Of a stretch of DNA of 64,000 nucleotides, positions 25,711 to 34,386 are shown piece by piece; positions within the stretch are counted from its first letter, which is position 1, and the number at the start of each line of letters is the position of its first letter. The DNA is from Neorhizobium tomejilense. Its GTDB lineage: Bacteria > Pseudomonadota > Alphaproteobacteria > Rhizobiales > Rhizobiaceae. The notes under the pieces were generated by a model, which had not been told where the DNA came from, did no database searches, and saw only the letters and a list, made by a program, of their open reading frames with translations. Where the stretch lies: contig PVBG01000002.1 of assembly GCA_002968845.1 (NCBI GenBank), forward strand, positions 1-64,000. The letters are read 5' to 3'. The position numbers were made by a program, and so were the translations under genes.

Positions 25711-26766
25711 TTACCGGTCGACTTCCTCGCTCTCCTCGTGGACGGCATATTGCGCATCATAGGCCCGGACGATGCGGCCGACCAGCGGATGGCGGACCAC
25801 GTCCGTATCCTTGAAGCGGATCACCGAGATGCCCTCGACGCCCTTCAGGATCTGCAGCGCTTCCACCAGGCCTGATTTCACGCCGCGCGGCAAATCGACC
25901 TGGCTCGGGTCGCCGGTGATGATCATCCGGGCATTTTCGCCGAGACGGGTCAGGAACATCTTCATCTGCATCGACGTGGTGTTCTGCGCCTCGTCGAGGA
26001 TGACGGCGGCGTTTGCGAGCGTGCGGCCGCGCATGAAAGCGAGCGGCGCGATTTCGATGACGCCGGCGGTGATCGCCCGCTCCACCTTGTCGCCCGGCAT
26101 CATGTCGTAGAGGGCGTCATAGAGCGGCCGCAGATAGGGATCGACCTTGTCCTTCATGTCGCCGGGCAGAAAGCCCAGGCGCTCGCCGGCTTCGACGGCC
26201 GGCCGCGACAGGATGATGCGATCGACAGCCCCGCGTTCCAGAAGCTGGGCGGCATGAGCGACGGCGAGATAAGTCTTGCCGGTACCGGCCGGGCCGACGC
26301 CGAAGACAAGCTCCGACCGTTCCAGCGCCCGCATATAGGCGTCTTGGGTCGGGGTGCGCGCGACGACCGTCTTCTTCTTGGTGGAAATCTGGCTCATGGA
26401 GAGCTTGGCTTTTTTCTCCAGCGTCGGCAGCTGCAGCTGGTCGTCGGCCGCCTGCGCCATGCGGATCGCACCGTCGACGTCGGAGGTCTCGACCGAGCCG
26501 CCCTTCTGGATGCGTTCGTAGAGGAAATCCAGCGCCCGGCGCGCCTGGTTGGTCGCCGTCAGATCGCCGGAGATGGCCACCGAATTGCCGCGCGCCCTAG
26601 CATCGATATGAAGCCGCTCTTCGAGAAGTTTGAGATTCTGATCGAATTGCCCGAAAAGCTCGCTGGCGAACCTATTGTTCTCGAACGTCAGGACAAAGTG
26701 ATTGGCGTCGGTAGCGGCGGTGCGGGGTTGGCGCGCGGATGAAGAAACCAATTCACGTCCGTTCAA
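25711..26766 (-). CDS. phoH: PhoH family ATPase (YbeZ type)
   Basis: The 351-residue protein has a Walker A GVGPAGTGKTYLAVAHA and Walker B AVILDEAQNTTSMQMKMFL, followed by MIITGDPSQVDLP, the PhoH-like P-loop ATPase signature. An N-terminal KH-like segment (FVLTFENNRFASELFGQFDQNLK) is typical of YbeZ. YbeZ interacts with YbeY in other bacteria, matching the neighbour order. The start codon is TTG at 26766 with GAGGAG nine bases upstream. The gene lies 24 bases after miaB on the same strand. Confidence 0.93.
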   Translation of the reverse strand: MNGRELVSSSARQPRTAATDANHFVLTFENNRFASELFGQFDQNLKLLEERLHIDARARGNSVAISGDLTATNQARRALDFLYERIQKGGSVETSDVDGAIRMAQAADDQLQLPTLEKKAKLSMSQISTKKKTVVARTPTQDAYMRALERSELVFGVGPAGTGKTYLAVAHAAQLLERGAVDRIILSRPAVEAGERLGFLPGDMKDKVDPYLRPLYDALYDMMPGDKVERAITAGVIEIAPLAFMRGRTLANAAVILDEAQNTTSMQMKMFLTRLGENARMIITGDPSQVDLPRGVKSGLVEALQILKGVEGISVIRFKDTDVVRHPLVGRIVRAYDAQYAVHEESEEVDR

Positions 26767-26790
26767 GTAGGCAAGCTCCTCGATGTTAGC

Positions 26791-28203
26791 TCAGGCTCCT
26801 ATTAAACTCTCTGCCGGGTCGGCAAACAAGCTGTTCGGGCCGGTTCCACTGATTCGTACCTGGATAATGTCACCGATTTGCGATGTTTTTGCATCAACAT
26901 TCACAGATTGAAGCCAGGGAGAACGTCCGATTATCTGTCCTGGCATGCGACCGGGCTTTTCCAGCAACAGGTCGATGACTTTTCCAACGCAGGATTTGGC
27001 GAATTCGGCCTGCTGTTTCAAGAGCAGGGCCTGCAATCTTTCCAACCGCTCCGCCTTCACCTCTTCCGGCACCTGATCGCCGAGGTCGGCGCCGGGCGTG
27101 CCGGGACGGGTCGAATATTTGAAGGAATATGCCTGGGCGTAGTTCACGTCCTCGACGAGGCGCAGCGTATCTTCGAAATCCTTGTCCGTCTCGCCGGGGA
27201 ACCCGACGATGAAATCTCCGGCGATGGCGATATCCGGCCGAGCTTCGCGGATGCGCTCGATCAGGCGCAGATATTCGGTACCCGTGTGGCGGCGGTTCAT
27301 GGCTTTCAGAATGCGGTCAGAACCGGCCTGGACCGGCAGATGCAGGTAGGGCATCAGGGTGCGCAGGTTGCGATGGGCCTCGATCAGCCGGTCATCCATG
27401 TCACGCGGGTGGCTGGTCGTGTAGCGCAGACGCGCGAGGCCCGGGATTTCCGCCAGGCGATAAAGCAGGTCGCCGAGGCTCCATTCGCCGCCCTTCGGGC
27501 CTTCCGCACGCCAGGCATTGACGTTCTGGCCGAGCAGCGTGATCTCGCGCACGCCGCCATCGACAAGCCGCAAGGCTTCGTCGACGATCTGCTGGACGGG
27601 ACGAGAAACTTCCGACCCGCGCGTATAGGGGACGACGCAGAAGGTGCAGAACTTGTCGCAGCCTTCCTGAACGGTGAGGAAAGCGGTGACGCCGCGGGCG
27701 CGGATCTTCGCCTTCTCGGTAACCGGCAAGTGCTCGAACTTGTCCTCGACCGCATATTCGGTGTCGACGACAGGCTTGCCGCCGCGGGCGCGCCTCAGCG
27801 CTTCCGGCAGGCGATGATAGGTCTGCGGGCCGATCACCACGTCGACGGCCGGCGCACGGCGGATGATTTCCTCGCCTTCTGCCTGGGCGACGCAACCGGC
27901 GACGCCGATCATCAGCTCCCGACCTTCGGCAGCGCGTGCCTTCTTCATGTCGCGAAGACGCCCGAGGGCGGAATAGACCTTGTCTGCCGCCTTCTCGCGG
28001 ATGTGGCAGGTGTTGAGGAGGATGAGGTCGGCCTCGCCCATCTCTTCGGTCGGTACGTAACCTTCGCCCGCCAGCGCATCGCTCATGCGGCCTGAATCAT
28101 AGACATTCATCTGGCAGCCGTAGGTCTTGATGAAGACCTTGCGGGAATTCGGGCGCTGGGCCGGCTCGTCGGCGGGCACGGAAAGAGAGACGTGTTCGTT
28201 CAT
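26791..28203 (-). CDS. miaB: tRNA-2-methylthio-N6-dimethylallyladenosine synthase
   Basis: MiaB is a radical-SAM methylthiotransferase that modifies A37 of tRNAs reading UNN codons. The 470-residue protein has the N-terminal UPF0004 cluster ([12 protein letters not shown], then NTCHIREKA and [10 protein letters not shown]) and the radical SAM core [17 protein letters not shown]-terminal TRAM domain ends with the window segment [15 protein letters not shown]. The ATG at 28203 has GGAG six bases upstream and removes an overlap with plsC that an earlier start would cause. It is in the conserved rhizobial order mur-plsC-miaB-phoH. Confidence 0.97.
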   Translation of the reverse strand: MNEHVSLSVPADEPAQRPNSRKVFIKTYGCQMNVYDSGRMSDALAGEGYVPTEEMGEADLILLNTCHIREKAADKVYSALGRLRDMKKARAAEGRELMIGVAGCVAQAEGEEIIRRAPAVDVVIGPQTYHRLPEALRRARGGKPVVDTEYAVEDKFEHLPVTEKAKIRARGVTAFLTVQEGCDKFCTFCVVPYTRGSEVSRPVQQIVDEALRLVDGGVREITLLGQNVNAWRAEGPKGGEWSLGDLLYRLAEIPGLARLRYTTSHPRDMDDRLIEAHRNLRTLMPYLHLPVQAGSDRILKAMNRRHTGTEYLRLIERIREARPDIAIAGDFIVGFPGETDKDFEDTLRLVEDVNYAQAYSFKYSTRPGTPGADLGDQVPEEVKAERLERLQALLLKQQAEFAKSCVGKVIDLLLEKPGRMPGQIIGRSPWLQSVNVDAKTSQIGDIIQVRISGTGPNSLFADPAESLIGA

Positions 28204-28246
28204 GGCTCGCTCCATACCGCAAGAAGACCCGGAAATGAAGCGTTTC

Positions 28247-29050
28247 CTAGAGCGCTTCGTAGTCACGACCCCGCAGATGGCGGATCAGCATGCGCCGAAG
28301 CCGGCTCGTCACGGCCATGCTCAGGTGCTTGCGGTTGTCGCCGGCGCGGAAATCGACCGTTTCCCCGAAGGCGACGTCCACGTCGAGCGCGCCTTCCTTC
28401 AGGACGCCGAGCAGATGCGGCACGAGTTCGATATCGCCAGGCCACGCCGCGATCGGCCGATGATAACGCCCCATGGCCATGCCGTGGACGCGCGTATAGG
28501 CGATCGCCACCGGCTGGACATGCACGACGCCTTCCGGCGTGCGCTGCACCGCGGCAGCAGCAGCGCCAAACAGCGACGACTTGACCTCCAGAAGCCGGTT
28601 GCCATCGGAGGTAGTGCCTTCGGGAAAAAGCACGACGATCTCGCCGGCTGCCATGCGCTCGGCGATCTCGTTCACCTGATCGCCGGTGCGGCGCTTCTGC
28701 TCGCGAGCGACGAAGACGCTTTTCTGCAGCTTGGCGAGCGTGCCGAAGACCGGCCATTCCGACACTTGCATCTTAGCAATGAAGACCACGTCGGCGATTG
28801 CGCCGAGCACGAGAATGTCCTTCCACGACGCATGATTGCAGGCAAGCATCAGCGGCCGGCGGCGATCCAGCGTTCCGTGGACATGAATGCGGATGCCAAG
28901 CAGAAAACAGGCAGTCTTATGCCAGTAGCGCGGGATATAGCGGCGGATCTTGAGGTCGAAGGCGAGGCCGAGGAGCTGAAACGGCAACAGGACCAGCGTA
29001 ACTGCGAAAAGAGCAACGAAAACGAAGCCGATCCGCGCCCAAGTAATCAC
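28247..29050 (-). CDS. plsC: 1-acyl-sn-glycerol-3-phosphate acyltransferase
   Basis: PlsC transfers a fatty acyl group to lysophosphatidic acid, giving phosphatidic acid at the inner membrane. The 267-residue protein has an N-terminal membrane segment (about 5-28), the catalytic H-x4-D motif in [10 protein letters not shown], and the glycerolphosphate site [20 protein letters not shown]. Its start overlaps the mur stop by four bases (ATGA), so the two are translationally coupled. A related acyltransferase, OlsA, acts in ornithine lipid synthesis; olsB lies elsewhere in this window, and I cannot exclude that this enzyme has OlsA activity. Confidence 0.92.
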   Translation of the reverse strand: MITWARIGFVFVALFAVTLVLLPFQLLGLAFDLKIRRYIPRYWHKTACFLLGIRIHVHGTLDRRRPLMLACNHASWKDILVLGAIADVVFIAKMQVSEWPVFGTLAKLQKSVFVAREQKRRTGDQVNEIAERMAAGEIVVLFPEGTTSDGNRLLEVKSSLFGAAAAAVQRTPEGVVHVQPVAIAYTRVHGMAMGRYHRPIAAWPGDIELVPHLLGVLKEGALDVDVAFGETVDFRAGDNRKHLSMAVTSRLRRMLIRHLRGRDYEAL

Positions 29051-29475
29051 TTATCGTCCTTGTCCAGCGGGATGCCGTAGAGCTCCAGCCGGTGGCCGAC
29101 GAGACGGAACCCGTGCTCCCGGGCGATGCGTTCCTGCAGCGCCTCGATTTCGGCTGAACGGAACTCGATGACATTGCCGGTGTTGAGATCGATCATATGG
29201 TCATGATGTTCCTCGGGCACGGTCTCGTAACGCGAGCGGCCGTCGCGGAAATCGTGACGTTCGATGATCCCTTCGTCCTCGAACAATTTTACCGTGCGGT
29301 AGACCGTCGAGATCGAGATACGCGGATCGACCTTGGAGGACCGGCGATAGAGTTCCTCGACATCCGGATGGTCAACGGACTCCTGCAGGATACGCGCGAT
29401 CACGCGGCGTTGATCCGTCATTCGCATGCCTTTCTCGGCACACAGCTCCTCCAGGGTCTTGGAAAGGTCTGTCAT
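29047..29475 (-). CDS. mur: Fur family metalloregulator (Fur/Mur)
   Basis: The 142-residue protein has the Fur fold: winged helix with RMTDQRRVIARILQ and STVYRTVKLFEDEGIIERHDF. The dimerisation and metal domain begins EEHHDHMIDLNTGNVIEF, where the HHDH motif supplies metal ligands. In rhizobia the protein of this family in this position is, as I recall, Mur, which responds to manganese, while iron control is handled by RirA and Irr. The symbol is thus a best guess over fur. Its start is 41 bases after rimI. It overlaps plsC by four bases, so it is co-transcribed with lipid and tRNA genes. Confidence 0.88.
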   Translation of the reverse strand: MTDLSKTLEELCAEKGMRMTDQRRVIARILQESVDHPDVEELYRRSSKVDPRISISTVYRTVKLFEDEGIIERHDFRDGRSRYETVPEEHHDHMIDLNTGNVIEFRSAEIEALQERIAREHGFRLVGHRLELYGIPLDKDDK

Positions 29476-29516
29476 GTCGTTTTGGCCTTCGAAACGTTCC
29501 CGTAGAAACTAACGGA

Positions 29517-30032
29517 CTAACGAAGAACTCGGCTCATGACAAGCGCTGTGGATCGCGTCCCGTCCGGGCCGGCATAATAGGCGGGGCGCTCGCCCACTTT
29601 CTGGAAACCGAGCTTGCGGTAAAGCTCGACAGCAGGGCGATTCGCCGCCTCCACTTCCAGAAACATGCTCTCACCGCCGCGCGCCGCCGCCTCGCGCAGG
29701 GCGGCCTGCATCAGACGCCAGCCGAGGCCCACCCGGCCGAATTTCTCGTTGACGGCGACCGTCAGAATCTCCGCCTCGCCGGCCGCCTCCCGCGACAGAA
29801 CGAAACCGCCGAGCGGCTTGGAGAAAAACGCATTGGTCTGACGCGCGACGAAACCGAAGACATTTTGCTGCAGGAGCAGGTTCTGGAACTCCCCGTCACT
29901 CCACTGACGCGGAAATCGCTGGCCATGCAGCTCGGAGATCTCCAGGCAATCGCTCGCCTCCATCGGCACGACTTCGAAATACGGCTTCCAGGTCAGGTAA
30001 TCGTCGAGCATCGGCGCAGTCTGTACATTCAC
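29517..30032 (-). CDS. rimI: Ribosomal protein S18-alanine N-acetyltransferase (RimI family)
   Basis: This GNAT-family protein of 171 residues has the acetyl-CoA signature VNEKFGRVGLGWRLMQAALREAA (V/I-x-Q/R-x-x-G-x-G/A) and the RimI end region FLEVEAANRPAVELYRKLGFQKVGERPAYY. RimI acetylates the N-terminal alanine of ribosomal protein S18. The GTG start at 30032 overlaps the tsaB stop (GTGA), giving coupling; an ATG at 30011 is an alternative. The rimI-tsaB pair is common in bacteria. The rest of the t6A machinery (tsaD) is not in the window. Confidence 0.9.
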   Translation of the reverse strand: MNVQTAPMLDDYLTWKPYFEVVPMEASDCLEISELHGQRFPRQWSDGEFQNLLLQQNVFGFVARQTNAFFSKPLGGFVLSREAAGEAEILTVAVNEKFGRVGLGWRLMQAALREAAARGGESMFLEVEAANRPAVELYRKLGFQKVGERPAYYAGPDGTRSTALVMSRVLR

Positions 30033-30694
30033 GAACGGGCAAGGGCAAAACCGGTCTGCGGTTTCGCATCTGGTCCACGAAGATACAATGGTTTGGGACG
30101 TTGCGCATCCACAGGTTTTTCAGCGGCGATGCGGGCGACCACGGCAATATCGAAACGGTCCCGCCCGTCATATTCGGCCACTTCCTTACCAAGGGAATGC
30201 TCCACCCAGGAGCCGGTCATCACCGCCGAGAGGGACTGGCCAAGTTCCGAAGCGTCCTCCGGCGAAAGTGCTGCGGGTTGGCTCAACGCTTCCCCGTTGG
30301 CGGAAAACGCCTGGGTGTAGACCTCGTTGCGCTTGGCATCCATGGCAACAACGACCGGCTGGTCGGGATGTTCGCCAAGAAACTTGAGCGCCAACGCCTC
30401 GAGCGTTGTTACGCCGACCGATTCGACACCGAGCGCGAGCGCGAAACCACGGGCGGCGGCAACACCGACGCGAATGCCGGTGAAGGAGCCGGGGCCTATG
30501 ACGACCGCAACACGCTCGACGGCTTTGAGAGGAAGGTTGGCGGCGGCGAGCGCTTCGTCGATGACCGACATCAGCCTTTCGGCATGGCCCTTGCCGATCG
30601 TCTCGGTGACTTCAGACAGCACTTTGCCCGCGGCGCTGTCATAGAGCGCTGCGGAGCAATCCACCCCGGCGGTATCGATGGCAAGAACAATCAT
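30029..30694 (-). CDS. tsaB: tRNA threonylcarbamoyladenosine biosynthesis protein TsaB
   Basis: TsaB (YeaZ) is the scaffold partner of TsaD in adding threonylcarbamoyl to A37 of ANN-reading tRNAs. The 221-residue protein begins MIVLAIDTAGVDCSAALYD, the actin-like ASKHA start, and has GPGSFTGIRVGVAAARGFALAL, its typical signature. It lacks the TsaD metal motif, as expected. It is 18 bases after the Nfu gene's stop on the same strand and overlaps rimI by four bases. The C-terminus is somewhat degenerate, as in other TsaB proteins. Confidence 0.96.
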   Translation of the reverse strand: MIVLAIDTAGVDCSAALYDSAAGKVLSEVTETIGKGHAERLMSVIDEALAAANLPLKAVERVAVVIGPGSFTGIRVGVAAARGFALALGVESVGVTTLEALALKFLGEHPDQPVVVAMDAKRNEVYTQAFSANGEALSQPAALSPEDASELGQSLSAVMTGSWVEHSLGKEVAEYDGRDRFDIAVVARIAAEKPVDAQRPKPLYLRGPDAKPQTGFALARS

Positions 30695-30712
30695 TCAACG
30701 GTGCCGACGGGC

Positions 30713-31279
30713 TCAGAGCGCTTCGACGGCCTGCACTTCCGGAACGAAATGCTTGAGCAGGTTCTGCACCCCGTGCTTCAGCGTCGCCGTGGAAGACGGG
30801 CAGCCGGAGCATGCGCCCTTCATGTTGAGGTAGACCGTGCCGTCGCGGAAACCCTTGAAGGTAATGTCGCCGCCATCCTGGGCGACGGCCGGGCGGACGC
30901 GGGTTTCGAGCAGTTCCTTGATCGTCGCGACGATCGTTTCGTCGTCCTCATCGAAGAACTCGCCCTCGATGTCGGATGCTTCAGCAAGCGTCGACGTGCC
31001 CCCCATGACCGGCGCGCCGGACATGAAATGCTCCATGATCGAGCCGAGGATCGCCGGCTTCAGGTGCTGCCATTCGGCACTTTCCTTGGTGACGGTGATG
31101 AAGTCGTAACCGAAATAAACGCCGGTGACGCCGGAGATGCCGAACAGGCGCTCGGCCAGCGGAGATGCTTCCGCCTCGCCGGCGTTGCGGAAATCGGCGG
31201 TGCCTTTTTCCATGACGACTTTGCCGGGCAGGAACTTCAGGGTCGCCGGGTTGGGGGTGGCTTCCGTCTGAATGAACAT
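30713..31279 (-). CDS. Nfu-type iron-sulfur scaffold protein (NifU C-terminal family)
   Basis: The 188-residue protein has the mitochondrial-like Nfu layout: an N-terminal domain starting MFIQTEATPNPATLKFLPG (Nfu_N) and a C-terminal NifU domain with VYLNMKGACSGCPSSTATLKHG, whose C-x-x-C binds a bridging 4Fe-4S cluster. Nfu proteins carry clusters to apo-targets such as the radical SAM enzymes MiaB and HemW, both encoded here. The ATG at 31279 fits the conserved N-terminus; a start 33 bases upstream would add an unrelated tail. It precedes tsaB in the minus-strand run. Confidence 0.95.
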   Translation of the reverse strand: MFIQTEATPNPATLKFLPGKVVMEKGTADFRNAGEAEASPLAERLFGISGVTGVYFGYDFITVTKESAEWQHLKPAILGSIMEHFMSGAPVMGGTSTLAEASDIEGEFFDEDDETIVATIKELLETRVRPAVAQDGGDITFKGFRDGTVYLNMKGACSGCPSSTATLKHGVQNLLKHFVPEVQAVEAL

Positions 31280-31394
31280 CTCGTCTCTCCTGGGGCACGG
31301 CGCCCCTCGCAAATTTAGAACTCTTCAAAAGAAGATAAGCCGTATCAGCTTTTCGTTCAAGTGCTCCTTTGCCTGCGCAAGATCAAGTCCGCAA

Positions 31395-31874
31395 TCAGGC
31401 CAGGGCGTCGATTTCCTCAGCCGTCAGCGTGTCGGGCAGCACGGTGACGGGAATCGGGAAGGCAGCAACGGCGGACACCAGGGGTCCCGGCCCTTCCTTG
31501 GTTGAGCCGGCCGCCAGGACGAGGACCGCGATATCGCGGTCTTCCTCGACCAGCTGAATGATCTGCTCGCTGGCGTTGCCTTCGCGGATGACGATTTCCG
31601 GATCGATGCCGATCGTATCGCGCACCTTCTGGGCGGCCTTGGCCATCACCGCATCCGCCTCTTCGCGGGCCTCGGCACGCATGATCTGCTCGACGCCCAG
31701 CCATTGCTGGAAATCGCCTTCGGGAATGACGAAAAGCAGGACGAGACCGCCATTGGAGTTCTTGGCGCGGCGCCCCGCATAGTGGACCGCCTTTTCACAT
31801 TCCGGCGTGCCGTCGATGACCGCCATGAACTTGCGCCGGTGCCCTTCAAGCCGCGAAAGCCGTTTCGATACCAT
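31395..31874 (-). CDS. Universal stress protein (UspA family)
   Basis: This 159-residue single Usp domain starts with KFMAVIDGTPECEKAVHYAGRRA. It has the beta-strand/helix pattern of the HUP fold, including IVIREGNASEQIIQLVEE and DIAVLVLAAGSTKEGPGPLVSAV. The ATP-type G-x2-G-x9-G-S/T motif is only partly recognisable here, so nucleotide binding is uncertain. The ATG at 31874 has GGAGG six bases upstream. It lies between trpS and the Nfu gene; a terminator beyond trpS suggests independent transcription. The cellular role is general stress, not specified by context. Confidence 0.9.
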   Translation of the reverse strand: MVSKRLSRLEGHRRKFMAVIDGTPECEKAVHYAGRRAKNSNGGLVLLFVIPEGDFQQWLGVEQIMRAEAREEADAVMAKAAQKVRDTIGIDPEIVIREGNASEQIIQLVEEDRDIAVLVLAAGSTKEGPGPLVSAVAAFPIPVTVLPDTLTAEEIDALA

Positions 31875-31934
31875 GCCGCCCCTCCTTCGCATGTAGACGA
31901 CCCAAGCAGTCGTGATGCGGAACTTATACCAACC

Positions 31935-31972
31935 GGAAAAAATGAAAACCCGCCACGAATGTCGTGACGGGT
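31935..31972 (-). terminator. Terminator of trpS
   Basis: On the minus strand ACCCGTCACGA pairs with TCGTGGCGGGT across a three-base loop, an 11-pair stem with one G-T wobble, followed by TTTTCATTTTTT. It lies just beyond the trpS stop codon. Confidence 0.92.
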
Positions 31973-32009
31973 ATGCAATCTTTGCGTGGCCCGAAAGGCG
32001 TCGATAATC

Positions 32010-33074
32010 TCAGCGCAGGAAACCGACGATGTCGAAGACGTCTCCCATGACCTTCTCGGCACGGGCGCGGGCGCGCTCGCCACCATCCTTGAGGATGGCG
32101 TCGATATGGCTCGTGTCGTCCATCAGGCGGCGCATTTCGGACGTGATCGGCGCGAGCACGTGCACGGCGAGGTCGGCCAACGCGGGCTTGAAGACCGAAA
32201 ACTGCTGGCCGCCATATTCGGCGAGAACGTCGACCTTGGTCCTGTCGGCAAGTGCTGCATAGATGCCGACGAGATTATCGGCCTCCGGGCGGCCCTTGAG
32301 GCCTTCGAGTTCGCTCGGCAGGCCCTCCGGATCGGTCTTGGCCTTGCGGATCTTCTTGGCGATCTCTTCCGGCTCGTCCATCAGGTTGATGCGCGACAGG
32401 TCCGACGGGTCGGATTTCGACATTTTCTTGGTGCCGTCACGCAACGACATGACGCGCGGTGCCGGCCCCTCGATCAACGGCTCGACCAGTGGGAAGAAAC
32501 CATGGATCGGCTCCTCGCCGACGACCATGTCGACGCCGGTGCCGGCGGCGCGGATCTTCTCCTGGAAGTCGATGTTGAACTTCTGAGCGATATCGCGGGC
32601 GAGTTCCAGGTGCTGCTTCTGGTCGTCGCCGACCGGCACGTGGGTGGCGCGGTAGACGAGAATGTCGGCGGCCATCAGGCTCGGATAGGCGAGCAGGCCG
32701 AGCGAGGCGTTCTCGCGATCCTTGCCGGCCTTGTCCTTGAACTGGGTCATGCGGTTCATCCAGCCGATGCGGGCGACGCAATTGAAGACCCAGGCAAGCT
32801 CCGCATGCTGCGGCACGGCCGACTGGTTGAAGACGATATGTTTCTTCGGATCGATACCCGAAGCGATGAAGGCGGCGGCGATCGAGCGTATCTGTCCCCG
32901 CAGGTCGTCATGGACGAGCTGCGCGGTGATCGCGTGCAGATCTACGACGCAATAGATGCAGTCGTTATTTTCCTGCAGCGCCACGAACTTGCGGATAGCG
33001 CCGAGGTAGTTGCCGAGATGGAGATTGCCGGTCGGCTGGACGCCGGAAAAGACAAGCGGCTTGAAGCTGTTCAT
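32010..33074 (-). CDS. trpS: Tryptophanyl-tRNA synthetase
   Basis: TrpS charges tRNA-Trp with tryptophan. The 354-residue class I synthetase begins [24 protein letters not shown], with the HIGH-like motif HLGN. It has the KMSKS motif in [14 protein letters not shown] and the tryptophan-site segment DEPVG-like [22 protein letters not shown] Rho-independent terminator follows. In related rhizobia I recall trpS following glnD-murJ directly. Here a VOC gene and an M15-peptidase gene with a long intergenic stretch separate murJ from trpS. Confidence 0.97.
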   Translation of the reverse strand: MNSFKPLVFSGVQPTGNLHLGNYLGAIRKFVALQENNDCIYCVVDLHAITAQLVHDDLRGQIRSIAAAFIASGIDPKKHIVFNQSAVPQHAELAWVFNCVARIGWMNRMTQFKDKAGKDRENASLGLLAYPSLMAADILVYRATHVPVGDDQKQHLELARDIAQKFNIDFQEKIRAAGTGVDMVVGEEPIHGFFPLVEPLIEGPAPRVMSLRDGTKKMSKSDPSDLSRINLMDEPEEIAKKIRKAKTDPEGLPSELEGLKGRPEADNLVGIYAALADRTKVDVLAEYGGQQFSVFKPALADLAVHVLAPITSEMRRLMDDTSHIDAILKDGGERARARAEKVMGDVFDIVGFLR

Positions 33075-33171
33075 ATCGTCCTCAATTAGGCTGGTGGAGG
33101 GCCCCAGACCCGAAGGGTCATGTTGCTAACGCGCGGGCTTATGCACGGCGAAGCGCGGGGGATCAAGAGCA

Positions 33172-33570
33172 TCAGCGAGCCGCGTGTTCAATCAGATCCC
33201 AGGTGTTGCCATAGGGATCGGCAAACACCGCCACCGACCCGTAGACCTCATGCCGCGGCTCTTCGAGGAAATGGACGCCCTTGGCAGTCATGGCGGCATG
33301 GTCGCGGACGAAATCGTCGGTCTTCAGGAAGAAGCCGACCCGGCCGCCGGTCTGGTTGCCGATTGCCGCCGTCTGCGTGTCGGTGGCAGCCTTAGCCAGC
33401 AGCATTGCCGCGCCCTCGCCGCCCTTCGGCTTCACCACGACCCAACGCTTGCCCTCCGGCTGCACGCTGTCCTCCAGGCAATCGAAGCCGAGGGCACCGC
33501 AATAAAAATCCTTGGCCCGGTCGTAGTCGTCGACGATCAGGGCCACCAGAAACAGCGATTGGATGGGCAT
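33172..33570 (-). CDS. VOC-family (glyoxalase/bleomycin resistance-like) protein
   Basis: This 132-residue single-domain protein has the vicinal-oxygen-chelate layout of two beta-alpha-beta3 modules. It begins MPIQSLFLVALIVDDYDRAKDFYCGALGFD and has the C-terminal GSVAVFADPYGNTWDLIE, which usually contains a metal ligand Glu. VOC proteins include lyases, dioxygenases and antibiotic-resistance binders; the substrate here is unknown. The ATG at 33570 gives the typical N-terminus; a longer in-frame start would add a poor sequence. It lies between trpS and an unusual 375-base gap, one of three VOC genes in the window. Confidence 0.85.
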   Translation of the reverse strand: MPIQSLFLVALIVDDYDRAKDFYCGALGFDCLEDSVQPEGKRWVVVKPKGGEGAAMLLAKAATDTQTAAIGNQTGGRVGFFLKTDDFVRDHAAMTAKGVHFLEEPRHEVYGSVAVFADPYGNTWDLIEHAAR

Positions 33571-33945
33571 CAACAAACTCCGGACTCGATTGACTTTCAG
33601 CCGCCCGGAAATTGCGGGCGACGGCGGTCCTGGCAAGGGTGGAAGACCGCTTAAGGGCGCCTCCCGGAACACTACGGCGACAAAAGAACCACCACCATAA
33701 CCATTCGAGGTAGGGCCGGGAAAGGGCTACCTCTTTGGGAGCATCTTGCCTACGTCAATACTCCTAAAGGAAAAATCTTTCCTGGGGTGCCTCCGAATAG
33801 ATTAACGGATGTTAGTCTTTTAGGCAGCCATAATCCCATTTCTGAGCAAAAGTCTCCTTATTCGCGCCCTTTTTGGAAAGGAAATACCCAAGCGTACCAC
33901 GGTTAACCGGTCATGAACGACACGGTCTGTCCTCGGGGGATCCCC
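33571..33945. other. Long gene-free stretch with hairpins, upstream of the M15 peptidase gene
   Basis: No open reading frame with a credible ribosome site is seen in these 375 bases. Visible structure: an inverted repeat GAGGTAG (33707-33713) / CTACCTC (33727-33733), a second AGGAAA (33768-33773) / TTTCCT (33778-33783), and a CGGTTAACCG palindrome near 33899-33908. It must hold the promoter of the M15 gene and could encode a small RNA. No T-run follows the hairpins, so a terminator is not supported. Confidence 0.45.
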
Positions 33946-34386
33946 ATGCGCATCATATTTCGCGTCGCGCTTTCCTGCCTATTGGCGCTAGGCCTGAATG
34001 TCACCGCAGAAGCTGGCGAAAGCCAAAAGCGAAGAAGTACTTCCTTCAAGCACGATTATTCAGCCTTCTTCACCGTGCAGCGGGTCAGCGTTCGCACGAG
34101 TTGCTTTCCGGAAAAACTGGGGGCCATCCTTGCGCATATCGCGCGACAGACCGGCCACAAACCGATGGTCACGTCCGGCCACCGGCCGCATTCGGGCAGG
34201 TCGCAGCATAGTCATTGTTATGCGGCCGACATCCGGGTACCGGGCGTATCGGAACGAGCAATCCTTGCCGCTGCGGCCAGCGCACCCGGCATCGGTGGCA
34301 TCGGCCGTTATTGCAACGGCATCGTCCATGTGGATGTCGGGCCGAAACGCCGGTGGGCATATTGCGGGCGGCGCAAGCGGGGTTAG
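33946..34386 (+). CDS. Exported M15-family (Peptidase_M15_3-like) metallopeptidase-like protein
   Basis: The 146-residue protein has a signal peptide (1-23, ending VTAEAG) and a compact DD-/LD-carboxypeptidase fold. Putative zinc ligands are His88 and Asp95 in SQHSHCYAADIRVPG (H-x6-D) and His128 in NGIVHVDVGPKRRW, with SGHRPH as the substrate-side motif. This YcbK/VanY-type family acts on peptidoglycan stem peptides in the periplasm. ATG at 33946 is preceded by GGGGGAT. It converges on murJ with a four-base overlap of stop codons. Four Cys residues lie in the mature protein. Enzyme activity is inferred. Confidence 0.82.
   Translation: MRIIFRVALSCLLALGLNVTAEAGESQKRRSTSFKHDYSAFFTVQRVSVRTSCFPEKLGAILAHIARQTGHKPMVTSGHRPHSGRSQHSHCYAADIRVPGVSERAILAAAASAPGIGGIGRYCNGIVHVDVGPKRRWAYCGRRKRG

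Noticed and set aside
33109..33121. GACCC-GAA-GGGTC hairpin upstream of trpS
   Set aside because: It is short, has no T-run in either direction and could be chance.
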